Shown piece after piece: positions 36,201 through 44,086 of a stretch of 64,000 bases of DNA. Source of the stretch: Paraflavitalea soli (GTDB lineage Bacteria > Bacteroidota > Bacteroidia > Chitinophagales > Chitinophagaceae); contig NZ_CP032157.1 in assembly GCF_003555545.1 (NCBI RefSeq), positions 3,662,546-3,726,545 on the forward strand, in the 5' to 3' direction. Within the stretch, counting starts at the first letter, position 1; every line of letters starts with the position of its first letter. Under the pieces are notes generated by a model. It saw nothing but the letters and a program-made list of their open reading frames with translations. It ran no database searches and was not told where the DNA came from. Position numbers and translations under genes: made by a program.

Positions 36201-37557
36201 AGACAAATTGGTACAGGTCCTTCAGGTTGCTGCCGGCGGAGTAACCGTACGACTCTGTGCGGCCAAAACCATAAGCGATCGCATTGAAGGCGGTATCACA
36301 GGTAATGGTATGGGTGGAAGGTCCGTTGACCTGGATCTGGGCATAGGCGTAGGCAGGGTCAGTCGGATGCTGTATAAAACTGGTGGCATAGGAAACGCCG
36401 TCAATTTTAAAGGTGTTGATAGCGGCAGGGCTGTTCTTCACCACGGCGTTGATGAAATGCGAATTGTCGAGGTTATTGATCAGGCGCATGGATGCCAGGG
36501 TAACCTTGTTGATGGTTTGTTCTACGGGGCTGAGGTAGATCATTTCTGGATCGCCATTGTTGGTAGCTTCCCCGCAATTCTGGGTAGTAAAATACTGGGC
36601 CACCAGGATGGGCTTGTCGGATTCAATGACATGGGGTAAGCCATCGGAAAACTGGTAGTAGAAATTATTGGTAAAACTGGCGGCAGGAATTACGATACCA
36701 TCCCTCCTGACGACGGCTGCAGGGTCGGGCCTGATGATGCGGTAAAAATTGAGCGGCCGGGTCATGCTCGGCACGGTCAGGTATTTTTTACCCCAGGTAC
36801 TGGAAGGGTACATTTGCTGAAAGAGATTGTCGGATGAATTGACTCCCCCGGGTACACATCCAATTCCAATACGACCACTGCCACAGAACACGGCAATCTT
36901 TTTACACCCTGCTCCATTATCCACAGACTTGATGACGGAACCAGTAAGGTCTGTCCGGGCGAGCACATTGTACACCTGTCCTTTTTGTAAAGTGCGGGTA
37001 TAGGTTTGTCCGGCGGTCATGGTACGTGTATCGGCAGAGGGGGTCACTTCAATATCGGTGTTGTCTTCTGTAGCCACTACAAAAAACCAGGAGTAGGAAT
37101 TGGCGTTCACATCGGCCTGGGCTTCCTGCCTGAAATTGACGGAGTAGTATTCCCTGCCCAGGGTAGATACGGGCAAACAGAGCGAGGCGCCGGAAACAGA
37201 AGAGTAATAAATGTGGGCATACACCACCACGGGCTTGAGGGAGGTAAGGTGGATGCCTTTATCAAAAGTGCCTTCATTGTCGAGGAAGGCCTGGGAAGGA
37301 ATGGTGATCCTGGTAAGCTGGTTGGCATTGATTGTATAAGTCTGGGAGGTGCCCAATCCCGGAAGTTCGAGGGTGGCCTCGGTATTGACATCGGAAGTAA
37401 CGTAGACATCCATGCCGGGGTAAGCGGACCGGTCGGCATACATCTGCTGGTGGTTACCATAGCCCAACCAAAACTCTTTCCCTTTATTCGTAAAGTCTTG
37501 CGACCAGGATAAGGAGGTTAAAAATACCAGGCAAATAAGCAGTGTAATTTTTCTCAT
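33289..37557 (-). CDS. Type IX-secreted surface protein with IgGFc-binding-like N terminus, PKD repeats and type B sorting domain
   Basis: A 1422-residue secreted protein. Signal peptide about 1-19. The N-terminal about 450 residues resemble the IgGFc-binding region of Bacteroidota surface proteins (FTNKGKEFWLGYGNHQQM). Then come about seven PKD-type domains (about 560-1200; WFWDFKDGNTSPLKDVTHTY, WSFGNGNTSTQASPQYNYG). The C-terminal about 90 residues (NTFTPNGDKINDTW, VDVYNRYGQRVF, WDGTVNGNPLPIGTYYWII) form a gliding-motility-associated type B sorting domain. It is exported by the type IX system and attached or released at the cell surface. The binding target is unknown. Confidence 0.92.
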   Translation of the reverse strand: MRKITLLICLVFLTSLSWSQDFTNKGKEFWLGYGNHQQMYADRSAYPGMDVYVTSDVNTEATLELPGLGTSQTYTINANQLTRITIPSQAFLDNEGTFDKGIHLTSLKPVVVYAHIYYSSVSGASLCLPVSTLGREYYSVNFRQEAQADVNANSYSWFFVVATEDNTDIEVTPSADTRTMTAGQTYTRTLQKGQVYNVLARTDLTGSVIKSVDNGAGCKKIAVFCGSGRIGIGCVPGGVNSSDNLFQQMYPSSTWGKKYLTVPSMTRPLNFYRIIRPDPAAVVRRDGIVIPAASFTNNFYYQFSDGLPHVIESDKPILVAQYFTTQNCGEATNNGDPEMIYLSPVEQTINKVTLASMRLINNLDNSHFINAVVKNSPAAINTFKIDGVSYATSFIQHPTDPAYAYAQIQVNGPSTHTITCDTAFNAIAYGFGRTESYGYSAGSNLKDLYQFVSVQNPYGVVHFPAGCKNTPFRLAMTFPYQPIEIKWIFGPALNALGFTDVNIPGPVADSSWVVDGRTLYRYKLPQQFTIATPGTYPIIIKANNPTADGCNGEQQIDYDLEIFERPKADFTFTAKCLGDPVSFTDKIDGQGREVFKWFWDFKDGNTSPLKDVTHTYAAAGIYDVAHWGITDVGCLSDTVKKMVEIAALPNAGFTISPIHCQDSLITFTNQSTVVGGTLSKWTWSFGDNSSVVAANGNPITHAYAAPGNYTVGLVAETTFGCKSTIFELPLTIHPKPVVDFSLPGAICLPAGTATFGSLSTIADGTQNLFTYLWDFGDGVTATGSNPVHQFTGVGPYDIKLTVTSNNQCVASKVKPVNTIYPQPKADFTVSSEVCLAAPIQFTDKSDGKGSAVNEWHWDFGNTQASLQQNNTITYAAADTFEVKLSVVTDKGCRSDTATRQAIVHPLPMAAFTVAAPTCEGAPVRFTDASAPGVGTLARWQWSFGNGNTATVPDPVTTYATANTYTASLSVENSKGCVSSLVSQQVAIHPMPVPDFTAPEVCLLDAVQFTSTATIADNSQAQFNYLWSFGNGNTSTQASPQYNYGAAGDYSVSLAITSKDGCTKSISHPLTVNGDVRRGAFRVDNAAALCANKEVLIQDNSDVVSGKLVKVEIYWDYANDPTIKTVDDDPVQGKSYTHKYPDFGSPATRNHQVRYIAYSGEICFKTDVQVLTLKASPVVEFNALQPVCEEVKPFAIQTAREIFGFSGSGSISGPGMAADGITFSPTAAKPGLHTLQYDFMANNGCSASTEQTIRVNPTPIVNAGPDKGVLEGGFAVLNGQSTGTRLQYLWTPNLGLDDNTKATPRVSPVQDMTYTLTVVTGDGCSDSDAVFVQVLKNLIVPNTFTPNGDKINDTWKILYLESYPGCTVDVYNRYGQRVFNSIGYGREWDGTVNGNPLPIGTYYWIINPKNGRAQMNGSVTIIR

Positions 37558-37759
37558 GAAGTCCCCCCGTTTTAGGAGGAAGGGTGTTATTGCAATATAA
37601 GAAAATAACGGGTGGCCTTAGTTGATTTAACTGGGTATTTTGGGATATCCAGCATGCATGATAAATAATCCTACTTTAAGTAAAATAATTGGATCGGCAG
37701 AAATATACCTCTCTATCTGTCCGGAAAAAGTTGCCAGCTAGTTTAGGGTACTCATCATC

Positions 37760-38389
37760 CTAGCTTCCTTCCTTCGCCAGGATCACCCGGGCATTTTTGC
37801 CCTCACAAAAAAGCAGGTCCAAAATGGAACAGTGAGGAACGAACCCGGTGCGGTCCTCAAAAACCTGCCGATAAACCACCGGTTCGGGGAAATTTTGCAT
37901 AATAGATTTGGGTAATATCTTACTTCTGAGATCAAGCCATTTTGTCATATCATAATGCACTATATACTCCGTGGTGGTTTCCGTGGAAATCTCCCAGCCC
38001 AATTTTTTGAGGGTCCATTCCCAACATGCCAGGTTCCAGTCGACCAGGAAATTGACCTGCTTTTGGAAAAGGACTTCGAGCTCATCGCGGTAAAATTCGA
38101 ACCAGGGCGACCGGTTGTAACAGGACATGATCGTTTTCCAATGTTGGGATTGCCAGGGGTACCGGTTGGCGATCCGGACATCCTTCATTAACCTCCGCTG
38201 ACTTCTGCCTTCTTCGAGCGGGATGCTCAAAGTAACCGGCCCGCCGGCGCCCATGATGGTGCATCTGTTCCGAAAACTCATTTTTTGCCATGTCTCATAT
38301 ACGTCAAACTCAACATGTGAAATTTTATTTACATTTTTATAGAAGATACAAGGTGCAAAATACTGACTTTCAACTACAATAGTATTCAT
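37760..38389 (-). CDS. WbqC family protein
   Basis: A 209-residue cytoplasmic protein. The start at 38389 gives MNTIVVESQYFAPCIFY, the conserved WbqC opening, followed by FRNRCTIMGAGGPVTLSIPL and the HWKTIMSCYNRSPWFEFYRD block. WbqC proteins are linked to polysaccharide (O-antigen) synthesis loci, but the reaction is not established. The longer open frame upstream starts in non-conserved AT-rich DNA and was not used. Confidence 0.85.
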   Translation of the reverse strand: MNTIVVESQYFAPCIFYKNVNKISHVEFDVYETWQKMSFRNRCTIMGAGGPVTLSIPLEEGRSQRRLMKDVRIANRYPWQSQHWKTIMSCYNRSPWFEFYRDELEVLFQKQVNFLVDWNLACWEWTLKKLGWEISTETTTEYIVHYDMTKWLDLRSKILPKSIMQNFPEPVVYRQVFEDRTGFVPHCSILDLLFCEGKNARVILAKEGS

Positions 38390-38681
38390 AAACAAATGAT
38401 GATAGAGCCCGTTTATCAAGATTTTATTTTTGTTGTAAAACAACTGTTTGATGTGCAATTTTAGTCCAACAAAAATTTTACATAACCGTGCATAAAATGT
38501 TTTAGACTAGTTCAATAAAGAATAAATTGTAAGCTAAACAAATTAGGTATTGATATTGAATGCTTTCACCTAAATAGTCGCACAAAATCTCTAAACTTTT
38601 TAGCAAAGATTTTCATAAATGTACAACCCCGTTTTTGGCAGGAAAAATTTATCCCCTACTTTGTGTCCACAAAAAATAGAC
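38390..38681. other. Divergent AT-rich intergenic region
   Basis: About 290 bp of AT-rich DNA between the divergent WbqC and LEA-lipoprotein genes. TACTTTG at 38658-38664 may serve as a -7 element for the lipoprotein. Nothing else is evident. Confidence 0.4.
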
Positions 38682-39131
38682 ATGAAAAAAACGCTTCTAA
38701 TAGCCTTCTTCCCCATCCTGCTGATCGCCTGTGCCAAGCCAACCGGGTTCGATTACCTGGGTATCCGGAACATTAAAGTGGTCAAATTGGGGTTTAAGGA
38801 ATCGACCGTAGCGGCAGAAGTTGGCTACTATAATCCCAACAAATACCCGGTTACGATGAAGCGGGCGGAGGTGGATGTCTATGTCAACAACAGCTATTTT
38901 GGGCATAGTTTGCTGGACTCAACGATCAAGATCCCGCGGAAGGATACCTTCTATTTGCCGGTCACTTTGACTGTCAATATGTCAACAACGGCGATGAGTT
39001 TGCTGCAAAGTTTTGGTGGCGGCCAGGATGAGGTGCTCATCAAATTGGATGGAAAAGCCAGAATTGGGCGAGGTGGAATTTTCATTAATTACCCGATAAA
39101 GTATGAAGGGAAGCAAAAATTGCAGTTTTAA
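38682..39131 (+). CDS. LEA-type-2 (WHy-like) lipoprotein
   Basis: A 149-residue lipoprotein with lipobox LLIACAKP (Cys about 14). The body follows the LEA14/WHy pattern of alternating strands: NIKVVKLGFKESTVAAEVGY, YNPNKYPVTMKRAEVDVYVN, then a regularly spaced C-terminal beta part. The fold is found in stress-related proteins from plants to bacteria; its bacterial role is uncertain. ATG at 38682 gives the lipoprotein signal directly; the upstream ATG at 38619 would add 21 residues and is unlikely. It is the last gene before the 3-kb array. Confidence 0.82.
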   Translation: MKKTLLIAFFPILLIACAKPTGFDYLGIRNIKVVKLGFKESTVAAEVGYYNPNKYPVTMKRAEVDVYVNNSYFGHSLLDSTIKIPRKDTFYLPVTLTVNMSTTAMSLLQSFGGGQDEVLIKLDGKARIGRGGIFINYPIKYEGKQKLQF

Positions 39132-39478
39132 ATTTCTCGACCAAAGGTCTAAAAAGACCTAATCAAGTTGATAAAAAGGGCGCACCAATCAGGTCACAAA
39201 AGACGTACACAATACGAAAAGCAGGTCATATTAATTTCTGTTCAATTGTTTTCAGGAAGTTCAAACTACCCATTTTTGCTCCTACCTGACTGCCGGAAAA
39301 AGATATTCTTCAAAATTGAAATGCCCCATTTTTTATAAAATGGGGCATTCTTATGGATGGCCCTTTGGCCGGTTTTCAGCAAAAAGGGGTTGCAGAAAGG
39401 AGCTGGTTAAACCGTTCAATTTTCATTTCGGGTGAAAAATCCAGGTCTAAATAGCCCCAGATAAGCAGGTTGAGGTGT
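39132..39478. other. Gene-free spacer before the array
   Basis: About 350 bp with no credible gene. It contains the long hairpin at 39321-39348. No other motif stands out. Confidence 0.55.
39321..39348 (+). terminator. Perfect 12-bp hairpin, probable terminator
   Basis: ATGCCCCATTTT and AAAATGGGGCAT form an exact inverted repeat around TTAT. The position, 190 bp after the LEA-lipoprotein stop, is far for a terminator and the downstream T tract is weak. It could equally mark the left border of the array region. Confidence 0.55.
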
Positions 39479-41900
39479 GGTCATTTTTGACTCATCTCAA
39501 AAATGAGCCTGGTCGAAAAAACATCCTCTTTGGAGATGCATTATTCAAATTCTGGCCCTCAAAAGGCTGTAGAATGGCGGTCATTTTTGACGCTCCGATT
39601 TGACCAGGAATCGGCAGATTGTAAAATTATAGCTGATCTAAAAGAGGCAGTAGGGAGGTCAATTTTGCCTTAAAGATGATGGAGTATTGGAAGGCCGGGA
39701 GGGGTCATTTTTGACTTTCCGGATCACCGGTTGGAAGGTCCATTTCGTTCATGGTGGGGTGCTATGCCAATGTCATATTTGACATCATTTTGGGGCTTGC
39801 GTAAAGCAGATCTCTCCCTTATTTTTTTGTTATACGCGAGGGATAAGGGCTTCAAAAGGGCTACTGAGCAGGGCAATTTTGACCTTTGGCGGAGCGACAA
39901 AAAAAGGTCATTTTCGACAGCTACCCCAAGGTCTCCCGATCGCCCGGCGGGGATATTTTTCTCATTGTCCGATATTTAGCAGCTTTTGAAAGCGGCACCT
40001 CTGAAGGGCAACTTTGACTTTATCTGTCTTAGCTGACGACGGTCTATTTTGCCCCGGTCCAGGAGAACAGAATCTTCTTAAAAACCAGCGGCCTAAGGCA
40101 ATTATGACTTCCCGGATTTAAGCTTGAAAGGTCGTTTTTGACATTCTCATACGTCTTATTCAGAACAATTTTTCACTCATTTTTTCTGGTATACGGCAAG
40201 GATAAGGGCTTTAATGGGCCTGGTGAAGAGGACAACTTTGACCTATAGATAAGCTCGCAGAGGCGGGCAACGGAGGTCTACTTTGACGTTTTGGAGAGAG
40301 GGAAAATCTGCCTGAAAACCTCCCAGCCTATCCCTTTTTTGACTCTGGAGAGCAGCTCCTAAACGTCATCTTTGACTTTTGGCCAATGGTCCTGAAAGGT
40401 CGTTTTTGACAGTCATATACGTCTCGTTCAGAACAATTTTTCACTCATTTTTTCTGGTATACGGCAAGGATAAGGGCTTTAATGGGCCTGGTGAAGAGGA
40501 CAACTTTGACCTATAGATAGGCTAGCAGAGACGCGCAACGGAGGTCTACTTTGACGTTTTGGAGAGAGGGGAAATCTGCCTGAAAACCTTCTGACCTTGG
40601 CCCTTTTTTGACTCTTGGAGAGCAGCTCCTAAAGGTCATCTTTGACTTTTGGAAAAGGGACCTGAAGGGTCGTTTTTGACAGTGGCAAACGGCTCGTCCT
40701 GCGCAAATTCTCTTTCATTTTTGCCGGGACTAGAGCTTTGAAGGGCCTGGTGAGCGGGACAATTTTGACCTGCAGATGGGCGAGCAGAGAAGGGCGACGG
40801 AGGTCTATTTTGACGTTTTGGAGAGAGGGGAAATCTGCCTGAAAACCTCCCGGCCTACCCTTTTTTTGTCTCCTGAAAGCGTCACCCGACAGGTCATTTT
40901 AGACTCTTGGGGAAAAGACTTGGAAGGTCGTTTTTGACATCAAGCAAACAGGTAGCTTACATCAAATCCTGCCTCATTTTTCCCGGTAACGGTAAGGATA
41001 AGGGCTTCAGGCACCCATTTAGAATGGCAATTTTGACCTGCCTAAGAGCCGTCTTATCAGGTCATGTTTGACCAATATTGACAAGGTAAAATCTAGCTGG
41101 AAACCTTCCAGATTAAGGCTATTTTGACTCTTTACTGAAAGGAGAAATCTGCCTGTAAACCTCCCAGTCTACCCTTTTTAGCTCCCGGAAAATACCCTTT
41201 AAGAGGGCATTTTAGACAGCCGTAATAGTCCGCTCAGAACAAATTTTGTCGTTTTATTTCCGGTATAAACCAAGGATAAAGGCTTCATTGTCGCCATTGG
41301 GAGGGTTAATCCGGGCTATGGGTAGTAGAGTCATTTATGCCCTTTTTCAGCGCCAGGAAACCTTCCTGGCAACCGCTGGCCCCCCGGCCAATTATGACTT
41401 TCTGGGGAGCCCATCCCAAAGGGCATATTTGACCAGGCTGGCAAGGACAGTTGGGGCAGCAACTTACCCTATTTTGAAAGGATTTATTACCATGCAGGAG
41501 GCATAAACGGCTACTCGCTGAAGGACATCTTTGCCTTAGTCAACGGCACATTACAGTAAGTCAATTACGCCCTGTTTTAGAAAGAGGAAATTTACCTGGC
41601 AGGCTTCCCGCCTCCGGGCAATTATGACTGTCCGGGAAGCGGAATTCGGAGGGCATTTTTGACCAGTAAAGACGGTGCAATTAAAGAAGCCAGCACTACC
41701 CTATCTTAACAGGATTGCTGCCGTACGGGGACTCAAGACGGCACCCTCAGCGAAGGGCATTTTTGCCTCAGTCAGCAACTCTTCAAAATAAGTCAATTAC
41801 GTCCTGATGTAGCAGATGGAATTTTACCTGGCGGGCTCACCTTCTACGGGCAAATATGACTAGCTGCAGAGGCCTTTAACATGTGCAGTTTTGAGGTAGA
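39479..41900 (+). repeat. Satellite-like array of GGTCATTTTTGAC words in 270-bp and 230-bp tandem units
   Basis: About 38 copies of a degenerate word (RGGNCAWTTTTGAC) lie in 2.4 kb, all in the same orientation. Word spacings repeat as 100, 45, 56, 34, 34 bp within units beginning at about 40130, 40398, 40668 and 40926 (the first two match at roughly nine positions in ten; the third is 11 bp shorter in its first spacer). Older, more diverged material lies to the left (39479-40129). Two units of about 230 bp, with spacings of about 102, 36, 57 and 35, lie to the right (41431 and 41661). Distances cluster near 11n+1. No open frame is convincing. Flanking genes point towards the region from both sides. 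Confidence 0.85.
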
Positions 41901-42093
41901 AAAATGGAACGGAGCTGCAATCATTTTCCGCTTATTCAGCCATAATAACAGTAAATTTATAGAGGCTTTAGCGGCCTCCAGATCATCCCCAAAAGCGACC
42001 CAGATGATGACGATGCAGGTCTTTCTTTACTCCCTTTCGCGGCAGGTCTATTCACCTGTTTGCTCTCCTTCGGGCTCCGTTTAGCCCTTTCAC

Positions 42094-42191
42094 TTTACTT
42101 TCGGTTTACTTTAAGTTTACTTCAGGTTTACGTTCGGTTTACTCCCGGGTAGGCTAGTCCACGGCTGATATACGGCTGATGGTAGGCTGAT
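42094..42191 (+). repeat. 11-bp tandem repeats at the right flank of the array
   Basis: Units tttactttcgg, tttactttaag, tttacttcagg, tttacgttcgg and tttactcccgg are followed by acggctgatat, acggctgatgg and taggctgatct. Both blocks keep an 11-bp period, and the region lies about 190 bp to the right of the last array word. Confidence 0.8.
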
Positions 42192-42304
42192 CTATGGGGT
42201 TGCTACTATTACCAGACAGGCGTCGATCCTTTTATTGATTCCCGGCAGGATCCTCCAAAATCTGCCAAACTGCCAGCCTTCCAGGGGCATTCCAGGACAT
42301 AAAA

Positions 42305-42337
42305 AAACGACCATTTTCCAGCAGAAAATGGTCGTTT
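42305..42337 (-). terminator. Rho-independent terminator after HMA gene
   Basis: A 13-bp perfect stem AAACGACCATTTT/AAAATGGTCGTTT with a 7-nt loop is followed by a T run on the minus strand. Confidence 0.88.
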
Positions 42338-42372
42338 CAAACCTATTGTATCCAGGTCTTTTAATACTAATA

Positions 42373-42735
42373 TCAGTGCTCCCCGCCGCCGCCATCTTCC
42401 GGCTTTTTACAGCATTTGGGCAGCTTTTTGTACGCTTCTGCGTCGGCAGTTACATCATCCGCATCATACCCTGCATTGGCAATACCTGCTTTAATATTCT
42501 CCACATTGGTGCGCTCAGCGACAAAAGTAACCTTGGTCACTTTCTTTTTATAATCCACATTCACTTTTTGCACACCGTCTTCGCGCTTCAGGAATTCTTC
42601 AATGCGCTTTTTGCAGCTTTCGCACTGAACGGTAGGGGTTTTAATGGCGACTGTCTGGACTCCTTTCTTAACTTGTCCAAATCCTGTGGTCAGGATGCCG
42701 GTGATGGCTACAGCCAATAGAAATAGCTTCTTCAT
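42373..42735 (-). CDS. Exported heavy-metal-associated (HMA) domain protein
   Basis: A 120-residue protein with signal peptide ending GFGQ. The HMA ferredoxin-like domain spans about 27-95 with the metal-binding pair Cys38-x-x-Cys41 (QCESCKKRI). The C-terminal tail has a CC pair (KCCKKPEDGGGGEH) and a terminal His that could also bind metal. It is probably a periplasmic copper or zinc chaperone, but the metal is not certain. No transporter gene is adjacent. A TATATTTG box is at 42752-42759 on the minus strand. Confidence 0.85.
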   Translation of the reverse strand: MKKLFLLAVAITGILTTGFGQVKKGVQTVAIKTPTVQCESCKKRIEEFLKREDGVQKVNVDYKKKVTKVTFVAERTNVENIKAGIANAGYDADDVTADAEAYKKLPKCCKKPEDGGGGEH

Positions 42736-42751
42736 ACAGACATAGTTTTCT

Positions 42752-42759
42752 CAAATATA
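42752..42759 (-). promoter_or_regulatory. -7 promoter element for the HMA gene
   Basis: TATATTTG on the minus strand, 16 bp before the ATG at 42735. The promoter touches the pyrE 3' end (stop at 42761), so the HMA gene can be transcribed separately from pyrE. Confidence 0.5.
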
Positions 42760-42760
42760 G

Positions 42761-43396
42761 CTATTTCCCTGTCCAGTTGCCAGGGTCCTGGCTCCACTTT
42801 AACAAAACCTCCTGCTGATCAAGGGTTACAAGCGCTTTTTCAATGGCCAGATCAATGAGAACGGGATAATTGGTGAGGGAGCGATAAGGAATACCGGCTT
42901 TTTCAAAAGCAGCCGCAGCCACCGGGAAACCGTAGGTAAAGATAGACACCATACCGATCACTTCCAGCCCGGCTGCCTTCAATACATCCACTACCTGGAG
43001 GCTGCTTTTACCGGTAGAAATCAGGTCTTCAATTACCACCACTTTCTGGGCAGGTGTATAAGCTCCTTCAATCTGGTTGCCCATGCCGTGTTCCTTAGGC
43101 TTGGGGCGCACATATATATAGGGTAGTTTCAGCTGATCGGCTGCCATGGCGCCCCATGCAATACCTGCAGTAGCTACTCCGGCCAGTAAATCGGCTTCGG
43201 GAAACTGTTCAAAGATCACATTACACATCTCTGATTTAATGAAATCACGGATATAGGGGAAAGACAATACTTTGCGGTTGTCGCAATAAATAGGGCTTTT
43301 CCAACCGGAAGCCCAGGTAAAAGGTTCTCCGGGATTTAATTTAATAGCATTAATTTGTAATAGCTTTTCGGCTACTGCTTTTTCGTTCTGGGACAT
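42761..43396 (-). CDS. pyrE: Orotate phosphoribosyltransferase
   Basis: Makes orotidine 5'-phosphate from orotate and PRPP in pyrimidine synthesis. The 211 residues carry the PRPP-binding loop VVVIEDLISTGKSSLQV (about 118-134). The N-terminal SGWKSPIYCDNRKVLS and YVRPKPKEHGMGNQIEG (substrate and catalytic loop, with the usual KxHG pattern) are also present. It is divergent from the NUDIX gene with only 61 bp between the starts, and is not linked to pyrB and pyrR at 46.2-47.7 kb. Confidence 0.95.
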   Translation of the reverse strand: MSQNEKAVAEKLLQINAIKLNPGEPFTWASGWKSPIYCDNRKVLSFPYIRDFIKSEMCNVIFEQFPEADLLAGVATAGIAWGAMAADQLKLPYIYVRPKPKEHGMGNQIEGAYTPAQKVVVIEDLISTGKSSLQVVDVLKAAGLEVIGMVSIFTYGFPVAAAAFEKAGIPYRSLTNYPVLIDLAIEKALVTLDQQEVLLKWSQDPGNWTGK

Positions 43397-43457
43397 AGAG
43401 TGATTTTATTCAGTCCGGCGAAATTGGCGGATGAGCCGGGAAAATGGAAAATTATTT

Positions 43458-44084
43458 ATGCACATCAAGATCTACTTCAACGACAAACCTTTATTCCTGA
43501 CGGATGAGATCACTCCGGAAATAGAGCCGTATGCGCATCATGATGATGCCATATTGATCGATGAATTCTCTACTCCGGGCGTTAATTCGATGATCCATGA
43601 AATGCGCCTGGCCAAAATACATGCCGGCATTTTCCTCCATTCGAACCTGGCTGAACTGGAAAAGACGTTTCGGAAGAAGTTTACGCTGGTGCAGGCAGCC
43701 GGTGGGCTGGTATTGAATGACGCGGGGGAGATATTAATGATGTTGCGTCGTGGTAAATGGGATCTTCCCAAGGGGAAGCTGGACCCCGGAGAATCGCTGG
43801 AAACCTGTGCTGTGCGTGAGGTAGAAGAAGAAACAGGATTGCATACCGTGCTCCTTGAAAAACCGCTGATCGTTACTTACCATACTTATGATGAAAGCGG
43901 CAAGCATATATTGAAGGAGTCACACTGGTATTTACTGAAAGCACCAGGTCAGCAGGCATTGGTACCTCAGTCGGAAGAACAGATCACTGAATTGAAATGG
44001 GTGCCTGCAGCAAATGTGAAGCAGTATACGAATAATACTTTCCCCTCGATCATAGATGTGCTACAGGCAGGCGGCTATTTGTAA
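43458..44084 (+). CDS. NUDIX hydrolase
   Basis: A 208-residue protein. The NUDIX box [20 protein letters not shown] plus TGL lies at about 111-133 and keeps the GX5EX7REUXEEXGU pattern. The N-terminal about 75 residues form a separate domain that is not part of the NUDIX fold. The substrate (a nucleoside diphosphate derivative) cannot be told from the sequence. ATG at 43458 was chosen since the frame upstream lies in the short divergent gap with pyrE. Confidence 0.88.
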   Translation: MHIKIYFNDKPLFLTDEITPEIEPYAHHDDAILIDEFSTPGVNSMIHEMRLAKIHAGIFLHSNLAELEKTFRKKFTLVQAAGGLVLNDAGEILMMLRRGKWDLPKGKLDPGESLETCAVREVEEETGLHTVLLEKPLIVTYHTYDESGKHILKESHWYLLKAPGQQALVPQSEEQITELKWVPAANVKQYTNNTFPSIIDVLQAGGYL

Positions 44085-44086
44085 AC

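Noticed and set aside
39731-39979. 82-codon plus-strand open frame in the array
   Set aside because: It is composed of array words read in frame, has no family resemblance and its sister units lack the frame.
41246-41506. 86-codon open frame in the array
   Set aside because: The frame is not kept between the 230-bp units, and the composition is not like the real genes here.
39479-41900. CRISPR array
   Set aside because: Words are degenerate, spacers vary from about 20 to 87 bp and are themselves repeated between units, and no cas genes lie nearby.
39479-41900. Ends of an IS21-type element
   Set aside because: IS21-family ends can carry several internal repeats, but about 38 copies over 2.4 kb and no transposase trace make this unlikely as a full explanation; kept only as a possible origin.
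39479-41900. Series of RNA hairpins (GGTCA/TGACC stems)
   Set aside because: Some copies could form a 5-bp stem, but in most the left half changes (GGGC, GGAC, GGC) with no matching change on the right.
41881-42084. 67-codon open frame to the right of the array
   Set aside because: No start context, no recognisable fold, low-complexity end; it is more likely chance.
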